Shown in pieces: positions 59,101 to 64,000 of a stretch of 64,000 nucleotides of DNA. Under the pieces are notes generated by a model that worked only from the letters and a program-made list of their open reading frames with translations, was not told the DNA's origin and did not search any database. The stretch's first letter is position 1; each line of letters begins with the position of its first letter. This DNA is from Owenia fusiformis (lineage: Eukaryota; Annelida; Polychaeta; Sabellida; Oweniidae). The position numbers and the translations under genes were made by a program. Location: the NCBI GenBank assembly GCA_903813345.2, contig CAIIXF020000003.1, forward strand, positions 18,986,931 through 19,050,930, written 5' to 3'.

Positions 59101-59409
59101 CAAGGCCAGATCTTCAACTTTCTTGAAACCCCCGATCTGACGTCTATAGTCTATAATATTGTGCGCTGTACTGCGGTTTATTCCAGGCAAGGTCATTAGC
59201 TGTTCTTCAGAAGCCGTGTTAATATTCATCAACTCTGGATCTAATGTATCATTTGCCTCGAATGCTGTCAAATTAAAAGTTGCGCTCATATTACGCTTGT
59301 GGTTTTTAATCTTTGGTGTACTTAGCCGATTTTCCCGACAAAAATTTGGATTTTTGTGCGGGATACAGCAACTGTACTGAGGGAGGGGACAACTACTATT
59401 TCCTCCCAT
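53120..59409 (-). CDS. EEPD1: Endonuclease/exonuclease/phosphatase family domain-containing protein 1
   Basis: Coding exons in order are 59409-58382, 57389-57338, 55341-55234, 54892-54770, 54606-54417, 53896-53756 and 53316-53120 (TAA). All junctions are GT-AG and in phase, giving 612 aa; human EEPD1 has 569. The N-terminus MGGNSSC has Gly2, Ser6 and Cys7, which suits myristoylation plus palmitoylation as in vertebrate EEPD1. Helix-hairpin-helix domains lie at residues 61-121 (MNINTASEEQLMTLPGI) and 158-219 (KINVNTSNVFQLMKVKGIG). A polar, Ser/Asn-rich linker follows. The EEP nuclease fold runs from about 311: ATWNIER (314-320), FQE with Glu351, SVHL (447-450), GDFN (491-494), DNIW (534-537) and SDH (573-575), so the metal-binding and catalytic residues appear complete. 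The family acts at stalled replication forks and, membrane-tethered, in cholesterol efflux in mammals; function here is by homology. Introns hold several copies of a dispersed repeat. Confidence 0.96.
54280..54385 (-). repeat. Dispersed repeat (GCCAAACACCATCCA family), EEPD1 intron 5
   Basis: AAGGCAATAACATGCAAAAT, CTGCCATTTGCTACAGATGC and GCAAACACCATCCATAAAAA match the copy at 37880. Confidence 0.6.
56010..56070 (-). repeat. Dispersed repeat fragment, EEPD1 intron 2
   Basis: AAGGCATTAACATGCAAAAT and CCATTTGTTACAGTGGCC are the left part of the same family. Confidence 0.5.
56514..56720. mobile_element. GTAGCCAGG-family element, complete, in EEPD1 intron 2
   Basis: The ends are GGCCCGTAGCCAGG and CCTGGCTACGGGCC. 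It is interrupted by G and C runs and contains CATGCAGTTTTTCACCATTC and TTCTGAGCAC. It is very close to the 36589 copy. Confidence 0.75.
57800..58300 (-). repeat. Three dispersed repeat copies near and within EEPD1 intron 1
   Basis: Copies lie at about 57805-57875, 58060-58145 (weak) and 58190-58300. They share AACATGCAAAATGTC, CACCTGCCATTTGTTACAGA and ACACC.TCCA.AAAA. Confidence 0.55.
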
Positions 59410-59640
59410 CGTAATGATTTATCGAAACTTCCGCCAATAAACTTATAATATCATTCGTCTCTCATTGTTACGATGCCTGTAATATCCGTAATGCTGACAG
59501 GTGTAAATCTGATGATTCTCAAGATATTAACTGGTGCTTAATGTATGTGTGTTGAGTATTTCGTATGAGATCTAGTTTGTTCAGAGAGATAACTGTAGAT
59601 GCTCTAGTCTAGTCATCATTCAGCCTGCCAAATACCTGAA
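59410..59640 (-). promoter_or_regulatory. EEPD1: EEPD1 5' leader region
   Basis: Sequence immediately upstream of the EEPD1 ATG. At 59632 the - strand reads TTTCAG|GTATTTGG, which could be the acceptor of a first-intron boundary or a donor, so the leader may be spliced. No TATA box is apparent. Confidence 0.3.
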
Positions 59641-60780
59641 AGTACAAGAAAATATGCCAGTTAACTGATTGAAAAGTTAATACATGTAATATGAGGCCTA
59701 AATTAAGGTAGGCAAAGTATAATGTATATCTTACATGTAGTCTTGTATACTGATGTCACCCTGGTTCAAAATGATCTAATAAGGACTACCTTAATGCTAA
59801 AAGAAGATTAATATAAAACAAACGTAACATAAAGATACCTCTTATCTACTTCCTAAAACTGGTAAAAGAAGGATGTTATATGTGAAGTGCTTGTTCCTTT
59901 ATATTTAATCCACAATAAATATCAACTTGTCAACAATTCGGAACTGATAAGAAGACAAATCAAGAGCTATGACTAATATTGGAGTCAAAACAAAAGTAAA
60001 ATCTAAAAATAAACAAACGTAATAAATATAATTAAATTCCTCTTTACATCACTCCTGTAGAATGCTACAAATAAAACTCTCAGATTGCCTCAGGAATTCG
60101 TCATCCGTTTGAAGAGTCATAAAATCGATGTTTCTTCCTCCGCAATATTGCTGAAATGTGATAATTACAAGACATCCTCTTTTACCTCTTGTCCGCATGT
60201 CTCGCACTGACTGACTGATAGCTAGCTATGTAGGCAGCCTAGGCGCTATTCTTAGATGTTAAACAAGTTGACATCTCTATGTATCTAGTCAAGTTGTTTA
60301 CCCTTACAATAAACATTAAATGAATTTTTTTCACTTGTTATTATTTTGATGAGAAGACTGGTACTGGTATGTGGTATAAAGAAACCATTGCTTTTTATGT
60401 ATTTGTTACAATGACAAAGTATGCAACACTTTAGTTATCGGCTATTGAACTTGAAGTTCATCTTTTTTATTGTTGCAAAAAGGCCTTTGTTACCTTCCCT
60501 TGCAACACACTCACAGCAGCCATGATTTTAAAAAATGATATATACCATTAGAAAGGAAGATATATGCATGAAAGCAAGTAATAAAGAAAGAAAACTCAAA
60601 CAGGGGCATATTTCAAAATCAAGAAAACAAAGTGAACCTTGATAATGTTTTGAAGCTTTAAGAATTCGAAATAATCATCACAGATGTGAAATATTTTGGA
60701 CAGGTCAAATTGACACTTAGATAGATAGGCAGTTATAAATCATTTCTATCAATACTTCAATTTGTCATTTTGGTCGCATA

Positions 60781-60996
60781 AGTTCAGCAATGCAACAATT
60801 GAAAGGGGACATCATGAAATTCTCAGCAATACAACCATTGAAAGGTGACATCATGAAATTCTCAGCAATACAACCATTGAAAGGTGACATCATTAAATTC
60901 TCAGCAATACAACCATTGAAAGGTGACATCATGAAATTCTCAGCAATACAACCATTGAAAGGTGACATCATGAAATTCTCAGCAATGCAACCTTAA
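60781..60996. repeat. 39-bp tandem repeat, five copies
   Basis: The unit is near CCATTGAAAGGTGACATCAT followed by GAAATTCTCAGCAATACAA. Because 39 is a multiple of three, both strands carry open 13-residue periodic frames; neither looks like a gene. Confidence 0.9.
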
Positions 60997-61129
60997 CCAT
61001 TAGGAAATGACATCATGCAACATGCCCAGTGATCTCATATTTGATGAAAATGAATACTTTATGAAAAAGAAATATTTTGAAAAAGTTCATAACTTAAACT
61101 TCATTCATATACAAGCAGTAAAATTCTGC

Positions 61130-61215
61130 CTTCTGAAGTTGAAGCCCTCAAGAAATGAAACCCTCTGTATATGAAGCCCTCTGAAGATGAAGCCCTCTAT
61201 ATATGAAACCCTCTG
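61130..61215. repeat. Short tandem repeat (ATGAAGCCCTCTGAAG type)
   Basis: About five degenerate copies of a 16-18 bp unit containing GAAGCCCTCT. Confidence 0.6.
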
Positions 61216-61576
61216 AAATGTTTAAAAACGACCTCTGTAGATTATACCTCTCTTATTAAGATGCAAAGTATTGCAGAAGGTATAAATCATTCTGGCAAAC
61301 ATTTTGCATTTTGAAGCTTCAAATAAAAAATATAATAATATCATTTGAATTCAGTATTATATGATGAAATGACTGTTTTCATGTGACAAGAAATTACATG
61401 TAATATCTAGGCACACTCTGTCCTGGAATAGCGACTGATGCCCATGAATTTTATCATTTCTGGAGGCTCCATACCTTGTTTTTAATTACTCTCAGCTTGA
61501 TTCATGACAAGATTGTAAAAGATGGAGATAAGAAGATTAGTTATTATTATTAAAGGCTCTTGCATCATTCTTTTTT

Positions 61577-61611
61577 ACGAAGGTCCCCACGAGGTGGGCG
61601 GTACCCTTCGT
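61577..61611. repeat. Small two-tier hairpin
   Basis: ACGAAGGT pairs with ACCCTTCGT around an inner CCCAC/GTGGG stem. It is a compact structure of unknown role. Confidence 0.5.
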
Positions 61612-62704
61612 TCTATAGACCGGGCTAGGACCATTCATGTGACCTTCAAGTCCCGCCTTTATTAGCTTATATGGCATATCATCAAGGAAACTGCCAGTTC
61701 GTCAAATGATGTGATTGTGATTCGAGATATGACGCAACTTGATTATCTTGTTAAATAATTTTATTTAGCCTACTGTTTACAGTTTTTACACTATTATGCC
61801 CCTATGGGTCTACATCCGAAATTTCAAGATGTCATGCAAATAAAGCTCTGAGTGTCTCTGATGAGTGTCTGGACGTGTTGAAATAGAGTAGAGTTGTCAA
61901 AGATTGCATTATTGAATGTTCAAGACATCTTTTACCCTTTGCATTTGTTCAACTCCGCATTTAGTCATCCTCTCACTGCAGGGCTCCAAGATGCGAATTA
62001 TCATTTTTCTGAACATCTGTAGCCCTGTGTTCAAAGGATAGTACGAGTACAATCAGCATTTTGTAACTCACCAACTGTTTTAGGAAGTCCAGAATAATGG
62101 AATTTAATACTGTATATACATGGACTAAGAGTTGACCATACGTTTATGAGTTTGTAGCCAAGCCAATGCTTCATTCAAGTCAGATGCCATAATGTTGAGT
62201 TGTTTCTCATAATTTGTTATTTACTCCAAATTAAAGTTATTTGCCTTTACTATGAAAGAAACTAAAGGTCTACTCACCAGGCATTTATCTGAATGAGCCA
62301 AGAGTTATTTGGGAAATGAGAAATGTATCTGGAATTTGAATTTGAACAAGAAACTCATTAATTCAAATATTATATTTACAGTAGTTGATTAGAAAACATT
62401 AAATATAATTTATCAATATATGATGTCTTGGTAATACCCTTTAAGCAACTCTTACTTCCATCCTCGAAAATAAGAAGATACGATTAGTTCCCAGATCTTT
62501 CTATATTTGAAGAATGTTTAATTATAAAACAAATGCCAATGACAGAGAAAACTCCCACTTTATCGGCAAGGTCCCTGGATAAAGTGACAGGAATAAATAT
62601 TCAAGCCCTCTTTTATTCACCATTATTACCACCTTGCCGGGCTAGTTCTAGTTTTAGTGCTAGTTTAGAAGGCATTCATTTTACTATATCGACCTGAGAA
62701 ATGT

Positions 62705-62760
62705 GTGACGTCATAGTGGTGGTCCATATGGACCGGTCTAGAATATATTCTGGACCGGCA
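62705..62760. repeat. CRE-like site followed by two abutting palindromes
   Basis: TGACGTCA is at 62706-62713. GGTCCATATGGACC (62721-62734) is a perfect palindrome and overlaps the near-perfect palindrome CCGGTCTAGAA..TTCTGGACCGG (62733-62758). Confidence 0.7.
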
Positions 62761-62844
62761 ATTTTCCCCGGGAAATTAGATATCGTTCAATGCGTAAGAT
62801 TTTCTTGCTGTTTCAGTCCTGGTTGTTAACGGTGGTAATAATAC

Positions 62845-62946
62845 TAATAACGTCATTTCTGCGAGCAATATAGTGAAATATTGGACCTTGGGCCAGGCCC
62901 TCGGTCCAATATTTCACTATATTGCCCTTAGAAATGACGTTATTGT
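62845..62946. repeat. Long hairpin with about 45-bp arms
   Basis: AATAACGTCATTTCT and AGCAATATAGTGAAATATTG on the left mirror CAATATTTCACTATATTGC and AGAAATGACGTTATT on the right, with a GGGCCAGGCCC centre. It looks like a small foldback MITE or an RNA hairpin template. Confidence 0.75.
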
Positions 62947-64000
62947 ACTATTATTATAAGTACATTTATCTCTATGATTAAAATGATGCTAACAAGATTA
63001 CTTAACGACCTTGAGCTTTTTTCATCTAATGCCTTGGCCATGTGACTCTATGATGATACAAGCCCTCTCTAACAGCATTACATATTTGATACCCTCAAAT
63101 TTGTGAATCAATATGATGCCCTAAAGCAAATCACATATTCTGCCTGGGTCAGTCTTGCTTCGAAGCCTTGTAGATCCATGGGCTCATATATTTATAGTCC
63201 TTGAAAATGATCAGATTGCACCAAATATTGTCTTCAAAAAAAATTTCCCGGACTCCCCAAGATGCGTATTTCCTGCGCCACCTATATTTTCTGGAAAACG
63301 CACCCCCCCTTTCAAATATGATCCGATGCCCCTGATACCCCCCCCCCTTCCCTCTCCATTGAGATAGACAAAAAATAAAAGAGCAAGGTCTTGTTGCAAA
63401 ACAACATTATTAAGCTTCTGGTCCTATCTCAAATCGACTTTCACATTTTCACCTAAATCTATAGTATGTAAAATACATTTAGCCAACCATTGCAAAATAT
63501 TCTGCCAAAGAATCATGCTAACCTGTGTGGCCTGTGTTAACCTGAATGCCTTTATTTGCAACTGCCAAGTGTTTTTGAATTATTTTTCTGAAATAAAAAA
63601 TAAATATTGCCAAGTAATAAAAATATGTATATAAAATTCCACCTTATGGTGACTCATTTAAACATTTTAACCTACCTTTAGTTGTTAAATTCCATTTATT
63701 AATTACCAACTTTTTAACTGAATGCTCTCTCTTTGTCATTGGTATTAAGGCTCTTTAGTACATACTTCATTAACATTAAAAACAGGTGCGCAAAATCTGA
63801 TTACCATTGGTAGTTATGAAATAACATGCCATGACACAGTAGGCATACAAGTCAGTCCAAGTAGAGTTCGATTGAGTTTAAGATTACATCCTACGCAATA
63901 CGCACAAAGAATATCTATTAAAAAGCTAGATTGTCTAATATCAAAAGAAAACGGAAGTAAATTATAGAGTATTAAACTGTTATTTAAGATAAGACAAATC

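Larger units (their letters stand above)
59641..64000. other. Region upstream of EEPD1
   Basis: Apart from the short repeats and palindromes listed separately and C-rich runs near 63305-63350, no coding exon, RNA gene or large element is recognisable. Confidence 0.5.

Noticed and set aside
60781-60996. Open frames on both strands (MMSPFNGCIAEN type)
   Set aside because: A 39-bp repeat unit keeps all frames open by arithmetic; no gene context.

Overview
This is an AT-rich, repeat-dense window from an animal nuclear genome. The genes have GT-AG introns, no gene is organised bacterially, and a 500-N assembly gap lies at 23001-23500. Gene content and the style of the mobile elements suggest a marine invertebrate, plausibly a deuterostome such as an echinoderm. 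That assignment is inference, not something the sequence proves.

Three protein-coding genes can be read exon by exon. (1) A secreted-type Cu/Zn superoxide dismutase lies on the + strand in five visible exons between 917 and 12298. Its first exon(s) lie left of the window or are unrecognised. Two cysteine-rich exons (917-1023, 2539-2715) join in frame to the catalytic exons, giving an N-terminal module that looks VWC-like ahead of the SOD domain. (2) SNRPB, the spliceosomal Sm B/B' core protein, lies on the + strand: a non-coding first exon ends at 43094 and the coding exons are 44950-45213, 45501-45669, 47104-47181 and 47527-47546. It encodes 176 residues with a short RG/proline-rich tail. 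(3) EEPD1 lies on the - strand in seven coding exons between 59409 and 53120. It encodes 612 residues: an N-terminal acylation signal, two helix-hairpin-helix domains and an endonuclease/exonuclease/phosphatase domain with its catalytic motifs intact. SNRPB and EEPD1 are convergent.

Layout. 1-13400: the SOD gene, with introns crowded by MITEs, minisatellites and a 3.3-kb inverted pair of a PIF/Harbinger-like element (TWA target duplications), plus a foldback element at the 3' end of the gene. 13560-19900: three successive palindromic or duplicated blocks. 19900-22080: partial duplicates of a SOD N-terminal exon and its flanks. 23001-23500: gap. 24.6-42.6 kb: mostly intergenic, with a TIR-bounded element carrying a reverse-transcriptase tail, minisatellites, a TTAA-element nested in a pogo-like element, a 112-bp higher-order array, a tRNA-like sequence and a perfect 35-bp hairpin. 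43-50.3 kb: SNRPB, with a foldback in intron 1 and a TIR element in intron 3. 53.1-59.4 kb: EEPD1. 59.4-64 kb: intergenic sequence with short tandem repeats and palindromes.

The three genes do not form a shared pathway. They serve splicing (SNRPB), DNA repair or membrane-linked nuclease function (EEPD1) and extracellular oxidant defence (SOD). The most distinctive features are the modular N-terminus of the SOD with its duplicated exon remnants, and the way mobile elements have nested inside one another and inside gene introns.
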